Position numbers and translations under genes: made by a program | Source of the DNA: Sipunculus nudus | Lineage: Eukaryota > Annelida > Sipuncula > Golfingiida > Sipunculidae | DNA: 64,000 nucleotides | Direction: 5' to 3' | Assembly: GCA_026874595.1 (NCBI GenBank) | Contig: CM049308.1 | Location: forward strand, 54,258,624-54,322,623 | The notes under the pieces: model-generated | The model's database searches: none | Seen by the model: the letters and a program-made list of their open reading frames with translations, nothing else | What the model was told of the DNA's origin: nothing | In this document: positions 35,212-47,110 of the stretch, in pieces | Layout: every line of letters starts with the position of its first letter | How positions within the stretch are numbered: the stretch's first letter is position 1

Positions 35212-35960
35212 ATATATGCAATTGCAATATATATAGGTGTACTGAACTCGGGATCAAGAAAATGTGAATTTAAATTCTGATATAAGCAGCCAGACATTTA
35301 CCGTTTAAAATATCTGTTATTGGCAGAGAACGTGCTCATTTGCCCGGTTTCTGCTTGCCAATTGACCATTAACACAAGTTCAATAGATGATCTTCATCTG
35401 CATTTTGTTGGTTAAATATGGGGCTGTGGGCTCGGTTTCCTGTTTTTGTCCGATTTGCTCTATAAATTAGTTTATCTTCAATCTAGAAGCAATTTTAAGA
35501 CCACGTGCTCCAGGAATAACGCCCAGTATGAAATCACCAACGAGAAACCCATTTTGTGAGCTGTAAAGGAGATGGCATGCAATTACCACTCTCACCCGAA
35601 AGTGTTTGCTATATTTATTCTTCCATCAAGTTCTAAAGGGAACTAATCCGCCATCTACGAACAAGAGAAAATCCATTTAACCTTCCCTAAAATAGGCCTG
35701 TAAACGTCCATCCCACTACAAATTCAGCAAGGACATCTGTTTTTGCAAAAGACGTTTAGGAAATAAGTGACCCTTTAACTTAATTTGCCTTGAACCCACA
35801 ATCATACTTTTTTTTCTGTCTGTCAATATGTATGTTATCATGTACCTTGCTTACAGCTTATAGATGAACAAGTTCACATATTCATCACAGAGGCTTGATC
35901 AGAATTTTATAATATTTTAATATTATGGTACGGGGTGACATAAAAGCGGACCGAACTGTC

Positions 35961-36055
35961 TCGCTAGTGAAGCTAGCTTTGCTAGCGAAGCGGTTTGAAC
36001 GCCGGACATGTGCGCAACCGACATGGGTTCGAATCCCCGTTCAACCAAGTATTTA
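35961..36055 (+). repeat. tRNA-like sequence (SINE head or tRNA pseudogene)
   Basis: TAGCGAAGCGG (35983-35993) fits the pol III A box and GGGTTCGAATCCC (36026-36038) the B box, at normal tRNA spacing, ending GTTCAACCA. The anticodon stem pairs poorly and the loop lacks the usual T33, so it is not a sound tRNA gene. Just upstream is a palindromic cluster, TCGCTAG ... CTAGCGA around AAGCTAGCTT. Confidence 0.55.
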
Positions 36056-36212
36056 CCCCTGAGCAATTTGTCTTCGTAACAATTATGATTATCCAAAACT
36101 GACCTTTGATCAAAGCGATGTGCACCTGATTTTTAACTTATTACATTAGTACTCTCGTAAAATCTTTATTTCAATACGGCTAAGGCTCCAAAACTGACAT
36201 TATGTCAGAATG

Positions 36213-37009
36213 TGTTACATGTGCTCTTTTTATTATGTAACACGGGCGTAACTCGTGTTGTAGTGGCACTCTCAGTTTAATCCGTACTGGTTGAACTCTC
36301 GTTGTCATGCTAGCTTGGGGCTTTCTCGCCTTGCCGAGCCGGTTCGGGCTCACTTGTGGACCCTGGTATGTTGAGACACAGCGACGTTTTTCTAGATGAT
36401 TCCTGTAACGCGTGTTTACTGTGTATTATGTTAGATGCTTTAGAATGTTCGAGCAATGGAAGATTCTCGGCTGGAGGTGAAAAGTTATAGACAGGGGCCG
36501 TGTTTTTGAGCCGAGAGAGAGGTGAGAGAATATTCCAGCGGACACAGACGTGTTTATGTCAGTTTGTGGGACCTGTCCGATTATCCAGTAATTTCAGGGA
36601 TTCAACTATTACTAACTCTATACATTTTAATGCTGCCTGCCTCAAGTTTACTTTCTGGATTGTTACAAGAGCTTTACATTGGGCTGTTATTCTCCGAGAG
36701 AATTCGTGTGAACTGTTCGCCGGCGTATGCATTTTAGGGGACAAGTCGTTGTAGCAGTGGTGGTATCCAGGTACTTTGCACTTTGTTTATATTACTGTGT
36801 AATTGTATTGATTTGGTGTATTGTGGTGTTAAGGTTGTTTTAAGAATAAATTATGGTTATTTCTTAACAAAAAAAAAACACTGACTTCTTTATTCATTCC
36901 CCTAGACATTTCACGCTGCCTAGTGTTACAGAATCTGATTCTTTTATCTCCTTGAGAAAATTTGTGTTCATCACGCATACGTGATCTGTTGATATTAGGT
37001 TCCGTAACA
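36213..37009 (+). mobile_element. Solo LTR, family A, copy 3
   Basis: Starts TGTTACATGTGCTC and ends TATTAGGTTCCGTAACA. A perfect 4-bp target duplication AATG lies at 36209-36212 and 37010-37013. In order it holds a TATA-like AAGTTATAGACAGG (near 36481), the GAGAGAGGTGAGAG region, and AATAAA (36846-36851), as expected for an LTR promoter and polyadenylation site. It is head-to-head with copy 2. Confidence 0.86.
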
Positions 37010-37379
37010 AATGATTGTCATATTTTTTCTTCTTAATCTTAATCTAATTATCGAGGTCCAAAAGACAGATGTCTGCCTATATGATCTAGAATATAGATGA
37101 TAGGGGAAGAGAAACTGATAAACTAACCTCTTCCTGATAGGTAGTGTCGGACGGCCGGGACTACTTATCTCAAATGTCCAACTTTAAGTTAAAAATTTGT
37201 TTTATATCTAGGAAATACTTTATGTTTACACTTCAAATGCGCATGCTTGAAAAGATTACTTTTTCCGTAAAGTCCTTACCACAAAAAAAGTTCTTTAAGT
37301 AATTGCTTTGAAACAATTATTTTCCGGCTTACTTGAACGGACTACATTACCCTTTTTCACTAGATTTATACCTACGTCA

Positions 37380-37465
37380 TGTTTTTTTTTAATTCGCGGT
37401 GCATTGTGTGGGTCCAAAAACCCTAAACAGAAGAATTCGTACTCTTGTAAGTCTGATTCTGTTAG
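37380..37465 (-). repeat. Dispersed repeat family R, minus orientation
   Basis: GCGGTGCATTGTGTGGGTCC ... AACCCTAAACAGAAGAATTC GTACTCTTGTAAGTCTGATTC reverses to the 46.73-46.80 kb copy. Confidence 0.65.
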
Positions 37466-37779
37466 ATAGATAAAGCAGTTACTTTCGGTTGTACGCACCC
37501 ACCAGCCGTGGGTGCTGTATCACATTGACAATTTCTTCCATCTGGTGCATAGTGTATTAGAATACGTTTAAAGTAATCGGATTTCTCGGAGTAAAATGTT
37601 AAATACATGCCAGACCGAACACAGAAAACAGTTGATCAGACCTAGGAATGTTTTAGTTTGCAGTTACATAATACGATAAATGGACGTTATTTAAAAATTG
37701 TTGTTTACTAGAATCAAAGATTTCGGCAAGCATGTTGGTCAATTGCGTATGTCTGTTTGTCTGTCTTTCTTTCTGTCTG

Positions 37780-38008
37780 TTTGGTGCGGCTCATGAAAGA
37801 GAGACGTGTCCACGCGGAATGATTTGGCAGAGGTGTGTTTGGTGCGGCTTTTCATAAAGAGACGTGTCCACTCGGATTGCTTTGGCGTACGTGTGTCTGA
37901 CGCAGATACTGATAGAGAGACGTGTCCACTCGCATCTCTTTGGAAAAGGTGTGTCTGACGCAGATACCGATAGAGAGGCTTGTCAACTCGGATTGCTTTG
38001 GCAGTTTG
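37780..38008 (-). repeat. Inverted block of the 58-bp satellite
   Basis: About four units of the satellite described at 40376-42590, on the opposite strand. The order of unit variants matches 41390-41618 almost exactly when reversed; the two translated blocks differ at roughly one residue over the first 70. A (TCTG/TTTG)n run precedes it. Confidence 0.9.
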
Positions 38009-38009
38009 T

Positions 38010-40248
38010 TTGTTTGTCAATACTCTCATGGCCACATTTGCCACAATCACCTTGAAACTAACAGGGATTATAAAAAAAATTAATATCTAAGTGCTCTATT
38101 GTTTTTGGTTAAACAAGGTCAAGGTCAACGTCAACGTCATCGGAAAACCTCAAAACCGTTATTTACTCAAAACTTCGTCAAAATAGTCGTATCAACCTCA
38201 TTCTTACCTCATTTTGTTCGTCATTCCTTGGCCTTTTTTTTCTCTGATGTGTTGATGAACCAGTCTTCCGTTACCATGGATACACATTTTGGGAAATCTC
38301 ATGATAATAGAAAATTAATTGTCTTATTTCTCTTACTTTATCAGTTTTTGAGCTACAAAGGTCTAGTTTTATGCAGTTTGACAGGTTCGTAGATTAAACA
38401 GGAAGACTGATATTAGCAGCAAGACATTCACCTTATTAAATCAACTCAGGTGTATATATAGGCAAGAATTACGCAAGGGTTGGTTTGGAGGAGGTGAGTA
38501 TTAAATGTGTATATGTAAACACATATGACATCTATGTAAATATGCGTGTTGGTGTGAGGCATCTTGCGCAGAATCTGCCTAGTAATCCTTGTTTTGGGAT
38601 GCATGATTCATTACTCGGTTGCATCCCGCCTGCTTACATCCCTGCTACTTTTATTAACATAGTTAACTCACATCTATCCTTCAGAAAGACCATTAACAAG
38701 ATTTCAACGGATGACGTACATGGTTTTTGTTGTGTGAATGTTGAACCGTCAGCATGTTTTCCTGCTTTTATCAAATTATCCTCCAGTTAGTTTTATGTAC
38801 CATTTGTACCTTAAAGAACGATGTTGCAAAAAGAATGTGCCAAAGAATGACATTTGGGATCATAACCTCATTAATGACAGCCGAGAAAATCATACAACCA
38901 ATCGTTAATTAGAGATAAAACCGGAATATTAGTTATAGAGCCCGAGTACAATTTACAAAACAAACGTGCTTTTAGTCAGCAAAGTATAATAAAGTGGATG
39001 ATAACCATGAAAACGGTTTTTTTTAACATAATGGTATGTTTTTTGTATATTGCGTAATAAAATTATGCATCTCAGGGCTTTCCTTGAAGAAAATTTGAAG
39101 AGTCCAGGACGCCAAGACGAAAATGTGGAGAGTCTAATTTGACTTTTTGGTGCGTCCACAACGGAGAAGACATGTGTCAATATTTTTAAATTTTAAATTT
39201 ACTTTTTATTGCATGGAATATTTGAATTAATAAAATCATAAAGCTATTTCTAACCAATTTAAATATGAACATTCTCTCATTGACTAAAAAGCTAAAGTTA
39301 TGCATACTTAAAATCAATATTTGTTATAAGCGAACAAATTGGCCATAGGAACAATTTTACTGTTTTGTAGCACGAATGTAAAGCAAGGCTGGTCTTAATG
39401 GTTTAACATTCATTAGATATGAATCATTCAAACTAGGTGTACACGTAGAAAACCTGTAGATTTTAAATATTTTAAATTTCTTGCTTTTGTCCAAAACGTT
39501 AGTACCTATAGGTTAGCACACCCTAGCCCCTTCAAAATGGAAGTGTCCCCTTCTATTGGATGTACATATAAATATCTACTTATTTACTCTATGCCAACAT
39601 ACAATGACTCGAACGTTTAATTTTTATGAAGTTTTTATGTATAGCAGTTCTAAGTTATTGGGCGTATTCTTTTGAACAATCCAAACCCCATTGGTTAAAA
39701 ACTGTGGAAATCGTCTGTCCATGATCAAAACATTTTACCTTGCAAATATGTTTTTTTTTTGTTTTTATTCTACTCTCTGCAAATGAACTAATATCAATAT
39801 TTTCTGTGAATAATTTAAACTTAATATTCGATGACTGCAGGTGTTAAAAGGAACGAATCTGAGAAGAATATTTGATTCAGTATGCATCATTATTGGATCA
39901 AACATGAAAGGTTAAAAACCCTTAGAACACAAAAAAGAAGTAAAATAAAAAAAAATAGTTGTTAAAATAATGGTCAATCAAATTTGATCAAATTATTGAG
40001 CCTCCCTGGGTCGATTTTCAATTCAGTGTTGAGAATTGGCTTAAGGACAGGAGACGCTGAACGAACAATCCGTAAATAAGCCTTAATGTTGGGAGAAGTA
40101 AATATTGAACAAAGTAGAAGATAAAAAAAAACGGGAGAAATATAGTTTTGTTTCTTTACATTAACTAATCGATGGGGATGACTCACCGCTCAATAAAGGA
40201 CACACAACCGGTATCTATGGACTAGGGGTAGCAGGAATCTCATGAAGC
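38010..40248. other. Intergenic sequence between the two satellite blocks
   Basis: No recognisable gene. Frames at 38099-38392 and 38485-38790 show no family features or splice sites I trust. Confidence 0.5.
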
Positions 40249-40249
40249 T

Positions 40250-40375
40250 GAGGGTCCTACCCGGGGTGAGCTCTCTGTAGGTTTATTATATTGGGGCACC
40301 TGTGCCCAACAATAGTGGTTAAATTTATTCACAGACGAGTGTGCCTTTCGGGAGTTCGGTGCTATGACCCAGGTA
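40250..40375 (+). repeat. Truncated SINE abutting the satellite
   Basis: CCGGGGTGAGCTCTCTGTAG ... GACGAGTGTGCCTTTCGGGA GTTC.GTGCTATGACCCA matches the 5' half of the SINE at 16030-16378 and the reversed head of 21772-22048. It stops where the satellite begins. Confidence 0.65.
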
Positions 40376-42589
40376 TCCGCCCAAGACACACCTCCGCAAA
40401 AGCAATCCGAATGGACAGGTCTCTTTATATTCATCTGCCTTAGACACAAACCACCAAAACAATCGGAGTGGAGCATCTCCAAACTAGAATCCGCCATAGA
40501 CACACCTCCGCTAAAGCAATCCGCGGGGTGACGTCTCTCTATCATTATCCGCCCCATACACACCTCCGCCAAATAAATCCTGGTGGACACGTCTCTCTAT
40601 CAGTATCTGCGTGAGACACACGTACGCCAAAGCAATCCGAGTGGACACGTCTCTTTATGAAAAGCCGCACCAGACACACCTCTGCCAAATTATTCCGCGT
40701 GGACACGTCTCTCTTTCATGAGCCGCACCAAACACACCTCTGCCAAATTAATCCGCGTGGACACGTCTCTCTATCATGAGCCGCACCAGACACACCTTTG
40801 CCAAATCAATCCAGGTGGACACGTCTCTTTATCAGTATCTGCACAAGACACACCTTTGCCATAGCAATTCGAGTGGACAGTCTCGCTATTAGTATCTGCA
40901 CCAGACACACCTCTCCCACAGCAATCCGAGTGGACACGTCTCTCTATCAGTATCTGCACAAGACACACCTCCGCCACAGCAATCCGAGTGGACACGTCTC
41001 TTTATCAGTATCTGCACCAGACACACCTCCGCCACAGCAATCCGAGTGGACACGTCTCTTTATCAGTATCTGCACCAGACACACCTCTCCCACAGCAATC
41101 CGAGTGGACACGTCTCTCTGTCAGTATCTGCACAAGAAACACCTCCGCCACAGCAATCCGAGTGGACACGTCTCTTTATCAGTATCTGCACAAGACACAC
41201 CTCTCCCACAGCAATCCGAGTGGACACGTCTCTCTATCAGTACCTGCACAAGACACACCTCTGCCATAGCAATCCGAGTGGACAAGTCTCGCTATTAGTA
41301 TCTGCACAAGACACACCTCTTCCAAAACAATACATGTGGACACTTCTCTCTATCAGTATATATATATATCATGAGCCGCCCCATACACAACTCTGCCAAA
41401 GCAATCCGAGTTGACAAGCCTCTCTATCGGTATCTGCGTCAGACACACCTTTTCCAAAGAGATGCGAGTGGACACGTCTCTCTATCAGTATCTGCGTCAG
41501 ACACACGTACGCCAAAGCAATCCGAGTGGACACGTCTCTTTATGAAAAGCCGCACCAAACACACCTCTGCCAAATCATTCCGCGTGGATACGTCTCTCTA
41601 TCATGAGCCGCACCAGACACACCTTTGCCAAATCAATCCAGGTGGACACGTCTCTTTATCAGTATCTGCACAAGACACACCTCTGCCATAGCAATCCGAG
41701 TGGACAAGTCTCGCTATTAGTATCTGCACCAGACACACCTCTCCCACAGCAAGCCGAGTGGACACGTCTCTCTATCAGTATCTGCACAAGACACACCTCC
41801 GCCACAGCAATCCGAGTGGACACGTCTCTTTATCAGTATCTGCACCAGACACACCTCTCCCACAGCAATCCGAGTGGACACGTCTCTCTGTCAGTATCTG
41901 CACAAGACACACCTCCGCCACAGCAATCCGAGTGGACACGTCTCTTTATCAGTATCTGCACAAGACACACCTCTCCCACAGCAATCCGAGTGGACACGTC
42001 TCTCTATCAGTATCTGCACAAGACACACCTCTGCCATAGCAATCCGAGTGGACAAGTCTCGCTATTAGTATCTGCACAAGACACACCTCTTCCAAAACAA
42101 CGCGAGTGGACACGTCTCTCGATCAGTATCTGCGTCAGACACAGGTAGGCCAAAGCAATCCGAGTGGACACGTCTCTCTATCATTATCCGCTTAAGACAC
42201 GTCTCCGCCAAAGTAATCCGAGTGGACACGTCTCTCTGTCAGTATCTGCACAAGACACACCTCCGCCACAGCAATCCGAGTGGACACATCTCTTTATCAG
42301 TATCTGCACCAGACACACCTCTCCCACAGCAATCCGAGTGGACACGTCTCTCTATCAGTATCTGCACAAGACACACCTCTGCCAAAGCAATCCGAGTGAA
42401 CAAGCCTCTCTATCACTATCTGCGTCAGACACACGTACACCATAGCAATCCGAGTGGACACGTCTCCCTATTATTATCCGCCCAAGACAAACCTCCGCCA
42501 AATCAATCCGACTGGACACGCCTCACTTTCAGTATCTGCGTCAGACACACCTCTTCCAAAACAATACATGTGGACACTTCTCTCTATCA

Positions 42590-42590
<1 letters not shown>
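40376..42590 (+). repeat. 58-bp tandem satellite with higher-order organisation
   Basis: About 38 head-to-tail units of GTGGACACGTCTCTCTATCA ... GTATCTGCACAAGACACACC ... GCCACAGCAATCCGA. Unit variants (GTATCTGCGTCAG, ATGAGCCGCACC, GAAAAGCCGCACC, CAATCCAGGTGG) recur in the same order about 0.83 kb apart, for example at 40801 and 41628. The + strand has few stops, giving long spurious frames of 90-186 codons with a 58-residue period; I do not regard them as genes. The array ends in a (TA)n run, and the same end unit (AATACATGTGGACACTTCTC) is found internally at 41330. Confidence 0.93.
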
Positions 42591-42639
<49 letters not shown>

Positions 42640-42690
42640 TTATATTTATATATATGTGTGTGTGTGAGTTTGTGTGTGTGTGTGTGTATT
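42588..42690. repeat. (TA)n(TG)n microsatellite
   Basis: TA dinucleotides with TTTATAT interruptions, then TG dinucleotides, at the end of the satellite. Confidence 0.95.
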
Positions 42691-42694
42691 GCTT

Positions 42695-43615
42695 TTGTTT
42701 TATACATGTCCGGTACCAGTTCATGATAACTTTAGTTTTATATTTACCTATTGTTTATCTAGCACTGTTTCTTTTAAACTGATCGCCAAACGTTCCACTG
42801 GCCTTGGGAACGGGAATTCTGTATTAAACCCCGGATGAATACATAGCCTTGTCCATATTCCTTTAAGCAAAGGCCACTCCCCCGGGGGCCAGCACTACAT
42901 TGATTCCTGAACGCGGAGGAACAATGACGTCACACACACTGACATCTCATCTGCGGCCTTGTGTGATATTGATTATATAAATTAATTGAATGTACTCATG
43001 GTTTCTTTTCAGTTGGACCATATTTCATTTCACCATTTCATTCCAGTGGGTTGCGCCCCACTCTGGATCCGCCCCTGTTTAAAATATCTCATCTCCGCTG
43101 ATATGAATTTATTTTATGGTTCATTTTAAATTAGTACACGAATATTGTACGTATCATGAGGTACTTGTATGTTTCGGGGAGATTTCCGCTTTCTTATATT
43201 AAAATTAATACTTAAATAAACATAAACATGATAATTATAATTAGTACGGGGTTATGACTAAGCCTTCACAGTGAACATACCAGAATCCTTTTTTTAAATT
43301 GATATTGGTATTTTGTCAGTGCTATATGCGGTAAGACGTGACTTAACATTCTAATCCTTGACAATCCGGGAACCTTGCAACCCGACGGTACTTCATAAAT
43401 AACGAATGGATCCCATTAAAAGTTTCTTTGGAAATCCGACAGCCTTGGATTCCGACTCCGACACAAATAAGGATTATTTACATGATTTCTGATTTACCCG
43501 TGACGATCGACTTTATACATATTCCAATGATTATAATATCAATACCACGGTCGACAATAATTACAGCCAGTTTGCTTTGTTTCGTTAGCAAGGTAGCCAG
43601 GCCCGCTAAACCGTG
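42695..43615. other. Intergenic sequence
   Basis: No gene recognised. TCTGGATCCGCCCCTG (43061-43076) is an isolated end of the GCGGATCC family. A perfect CRE-like TGACGTCA is at 42925-42932. Confidence 0.5.
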
Positions 43616-43617
43616 CA

Positions 43618-43752
43618 TTGCTAATTGATTGTGTGTGCTAATTGATTGTTAAAACAAGCATTGCGGTTCTCTCTTGTTGTAACTGTCTGAAGCATTAGGT
43701 CATGTTATCACTTTAATTAGCAACAACCGCCGTGCTAATTAAAGTATAAAAA
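43618..43752 (+). promoter_or_regulatory. Homeodomain-site cluster with adjacent TATA box (possible promoter)
   Basis: GCTAATTGATTGT occurs twice (43620-43632 and 43637-43649); TAATTGATTG is one base from the paired-class dimer site TAATYRATTA. A perfect 13-bp inverted repeat ACTTTAATTAGCA / TGCTAATTAAAGT lies at 43710-43722 and 43733-43745, followed at once by TATAAAAA (43745-43752). Function is inferred. The nearest clear exon downstream on this strand is the opsin-like exon about 4.1 kb away. No initiator or transcript is visible. Confidence 0.35.
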
Positions 43753-43754
43753 CG

Positions 43755-44445
43755 TAATGAAGCTGTCGTGATCACGAGCTGATATTCCTCTCTGGCATAC
43801 AACGGCGGAGGCCAGTCTCAGTCATGATACAGGACAATTAGGTTCTTAGAAGATTTCTTTTTATATTTAAACATAAAAGTAATAAATGATACGTTTTGAT
43901 ACCTGAGTTGTTTCCATGTAACTACACATAGAGCTTATATAAACTTAACCAATAATGGAATCATCCTTTCAGAGTGTCATACAGCTACTTCTTTGTACAC
44001 TACTGAACAGAATTAAACAGTGTAAGGTGTGGTGACACCAAGCACATTTCAATTTACACGGACAATCTGATAATCTATCACGCACATTAGCAGGATTTAT
44101 AGCAAGTTTGGTGTTAATAGAATATACGGTGTGACTGAACAGGTTCAGCCTTTCACTTGAGTTATTACATTCCTCCAAGCCCACACTTCTGTGTTGTGTT
44201 ATCCGGGGTTACTCAGTACTTTTATATGTTGCAAATTATTGTATATATATTGCACTTAACTTGTTCGGACTGTTCTTGAATATATATAATTCATAATTTT
44301 GATATATATATATATCATAGATCAAATGCACATATACTTGGTGAACTGCCATTGAAAGGAAGATTTGAAATCTGATATAATAACTAGAATACGGATAGTC
44401 GACAAGCGACCACGTGTATCCGCTGAAATCAGAGTGGAACGGGTG
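43755..44445. other. Intergenic sequence, nothing recognised
   Basis: No coding or repeat signature that I can support, apart from short TA runs near 44282-44318. Confidence 0.5.
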
Positions 44446-45245
44446 AAGTGAGGCATGGATTGAGTAGCTTGGGGATATAGACAGGATGTTTTGCTTTTAA
44501 GCATGTATGACGCGAAACCAGAGTGGGACGGGTGAAATGAGGCATGGATTGAGTGGCGAGGGGAAATAGAAAGAGGTGTGTTGCATATAAGCATGGACGT
44601 TTGCAGCCGAAGTGTGTATGTAGGTGGCGCAACCTGCCACAAAATCCAGAAAGTTATCCAAGTTGTATACAATTGCAAACTTTTAGCAAGATAAGTCAAC
44701 CACTGCCGAGATATGAGTGATTTTGTCCCACAGCAGACAAACAGACTGACGCTGTGCAAAAATGGTTGCAGGTGGCGCCACCGGTTTTGCGTATGATAAA
44801 GAGCTATGTGAGATCTATATACATGCAAAATTTCAGGAGGATACGTCAAACCACTCCTGAGATATAAGCCTGGATGTCTGCAGCCTGAACGTGAATGTAG
44901 GTGGCGCCACTTGTCATAAAATTCAGAAAGCTATCCAGGATGACTACACATGCAAAATTTCAGCCACCATTTTTTATGTATGTTATAAAGCTACCAAAGG
45001 GCTACATTTGTGCTACATTTTTTTCTTGATTGGTCAAACGAGTCCAATAATATATGGATTAATGTGTCAAAACACACGCACAGGTGGACGCACTGGAGAG
45101 AGGTAAGGTCAGAGGTCAACGCAAAATATTTTGGCACCAGTTCACATGTGACCCGATAATCGTATACAGTTTCAGAAATTCTGTCCAGTGGTCTCAAAGT
45201 TCTATTCCGGAAATGAACGCGGCGGCGGCGGCGGCGGCGGCGGAA
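44446..45245. repeat. Short tandem modules ending in a (CGG)n tract
   Basis: Two units of about 92 bp (GAACGGGTGAAGTGAGGCAT GGATTGAGT at 44437-44472 and 44529-44564) are followed by about three diverged modules. Each module holds TGCAGCC.GAA.GTG.ATGTAGGTGGCGCCAC, AAAATTCAGAAAGCTATCCA and CATGCAAAATTTCAG (44600-44965). At 45219-45243 is (CGG)n, followed by AACCCGG. This could be a worn 3' tail of a non-LTR element, but no coding part is present. Confidence 0.55.
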
Positions 45246-45249
45246 CCCG

Positions 45250-45810
45250 GTCAAAAACATAGTGTCCGCAAAACTTAGATAGATAGTAAGAATAAATGTC
45301 AAACTTACTTGCTTATTATTTAAAAGTATGAACGCAAGCATCAATCTCTGTGCCAAGCTTTTCTTTTTTGAATTCTTGTATATTGTTCAATCTATGAACT
45401 TTCTTAAGGAAGTATAACCCATGATAGAAGAAAATAATTTTAAACCATACGCAAGGACTGATATAATTTATTCCAGCAGTTATTTTATTGAATGTTAACC
45501 TTAAATATTAAATAGCATAGCAGAAATCCTACATTCAAGAAACTTGTGCACAAATATATGTCTGAATGCTGAATTTTGCACTCAGGCGAATCATGGACTT
45601 TGTTTAAAATAAATATTAACTTATTTATTTTACGTGGACTGTACATCTAGTTATAATAACTAATGCATGGCACTCTCCATGGCTCAGATGATGGCGTTCG
45701 TAAGTCTGAAGGGGTGGAGGAACCGGTGAACCCGGAGAAACCACCGACCTCGGAAGGGCAATTGCAACCCTCTCAGATAGCCAGGCCTATGTTGGTTGTT
45801 AAAAGGTACA
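45250..45810. other. Intergenic sequence, nothing recognised
   Basis: AT-rich; no coding or repeat signature supported. Confidence 0.5.
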
Positions 45811-45811
45811 A

Positions 45812-46137
45812 GTGGGGGGGGGGGGGGGTTATGGTCTGATATCAGTGACCCCACTCTCATCCGTTTTTACACTGTGCCTTACCAGCATTTCGGGCTGCTA
45901 TTCTTGTAGCTTTTCTTTGGTCCTGGGAGAGCATACAACCACACACGGGGCCAGAAGTTTTTTGTTCTACATTTGCCTGCCACCCACGGTTGACCAGCAC
46001 ACGTTCACTCTTGGGTGATATGAGAGCGAACCCTTGTGGCAAGGACTCTGGCTGAGAGTCTAAGCGCGGTCAGCTCGGGACCCACAACCTTGCGGTCGCG
46101 AGTCCAGCGCATTAATTAATACGCCACCACGCTCCAC
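45812..46137 (-). mobile_element. tRNA-derived SINE
   Basis: The minus strand from 46137 reads GGAGCGTGGTGGCGTATTAA ... GCGCTGGACTCGCGACCGCA AGGTTGTGGGTCCCGAG, with an A-box-like GTGGCGTATTAAT and a B-box-like GGTTGTGGGTCCC in Leu/Ser tRNA style. The body runs left to a G run at 45815-45828 (C run on the minus strand) rather than an A tail. No target duplication found. Confidence 0.65.
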
Positions 46138-46139
46138 TT

Positions 46140-46720
46140 TACTTTACCAGTCCCGCCTTTGCACTTATAGTAGTTATAAAATTATTCATATCTTAGGTCA
46201 TACAATGAGAAAAAAAATTTCCCACTCGCTCCATATTTTTTTCGCCATAGATTCCGTAGAACAATTAATTATGTTGGCATGGCCTTAAGTGGCGGAATAT
46301 CTATAGCCAAGTAGAAACGGCTTACCACTGCCAAATTCATATCTGCTACCCGACCTCCTTGGCCTATTTTTTATTTTGACATTGGGTAAGTCAAGGACGC
46401 TGCTATGTTTTTGCAGAGGTAAAAGGTAATCTGCGTTCTCCAAGGTGAACTAACATATGTTATAGCATTTAATGTATACGGCTGAGCCAGTTAAAAGCCA
46501 CCTTCTGCCGCCAAAGAAAAGAAAAGAAATTGGACGCTTGGGTCGAAACAAATACCTCGTAGTAATGGCCTACGTGCAGACAAAGACTAATAACACTGGA
46601 GTATAAATAAATAAGCAATCTTTTACAGGAATATACGTTATATAACACACGCAGAGATCAATAGGTGCAGGTAATTCATATTAAATTAGTCCGATACACA
46701 TTTATTGAATGTAGGACACA
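46140..46720. other. Intergenic sequence, nothing recognised
   Basis: No coding or repeat signature that I can support. Confidence 0.5.
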
Positions 46721-46724
46721 CTGC

Positions 46725-47110
46725 GCAGAATCAGACTCACAAGAGTATGACTCTGCTGATTAGGGTTTATGGGTATTGAATTTCAAACTCCACAATGCAC
46801 CGGGGCTTCTGCATACACCAGCGGCTTTCGTATGAAGTTGTGAAGACGGTATTGTACTCCGTTTTGACATACACATGGGTTTTTGTGGCAAGGACTTCAT
46901 GGAATAAGTAATATAAGTAATGTGTTGTAAACATGCGCATGTGATATGCATGTTAACAGAAGATGTTAACATGCATTTCACATGCATTCATTCTCCATTG
47001 AAGTTTTACAATTGATACAGGTGGTCCTCGGCCGTCCGAAAATACCTAACTTGAAGAGATATAAGTTGAATAGAAGCGTCCACTGGGTAAAGGGGCTTAA
47101 GCGGAGGTCT
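46725..47110 (+). repeat. Dispersed repeat family R, best copy
   Basis: ACTGCGCAGAATCAGACTCA CAAGAGTATGACTCTGCTGA TTAGGGTTTATGGG ... CACAATGCACCGGGGCTTCT ... then GGTCCTCGGCCGTCCGAAAA TACCTA ... GAAGCGTCCACTGGGTAAAG. A similar order is found at 57440-57760, with fragments at 14048, 29008, 37380 and 52845. No coding frame. Confidence 0.68.

Noticed and set aside
40376-42590. CRISPR array
   Set aside because: Units are contiguous 58-bp repeats without unique spacers, in eukaryotic DNA; this is a tandem satellite.
44891-45278. Polyalanine-containing frame over (CGG)n at 45219-45243
   Set aside because: The alanine run is just the trinucleotide repeat read in one frame; the opposite strand is also open (poly-Arg), and the surroundings are repeat modules.
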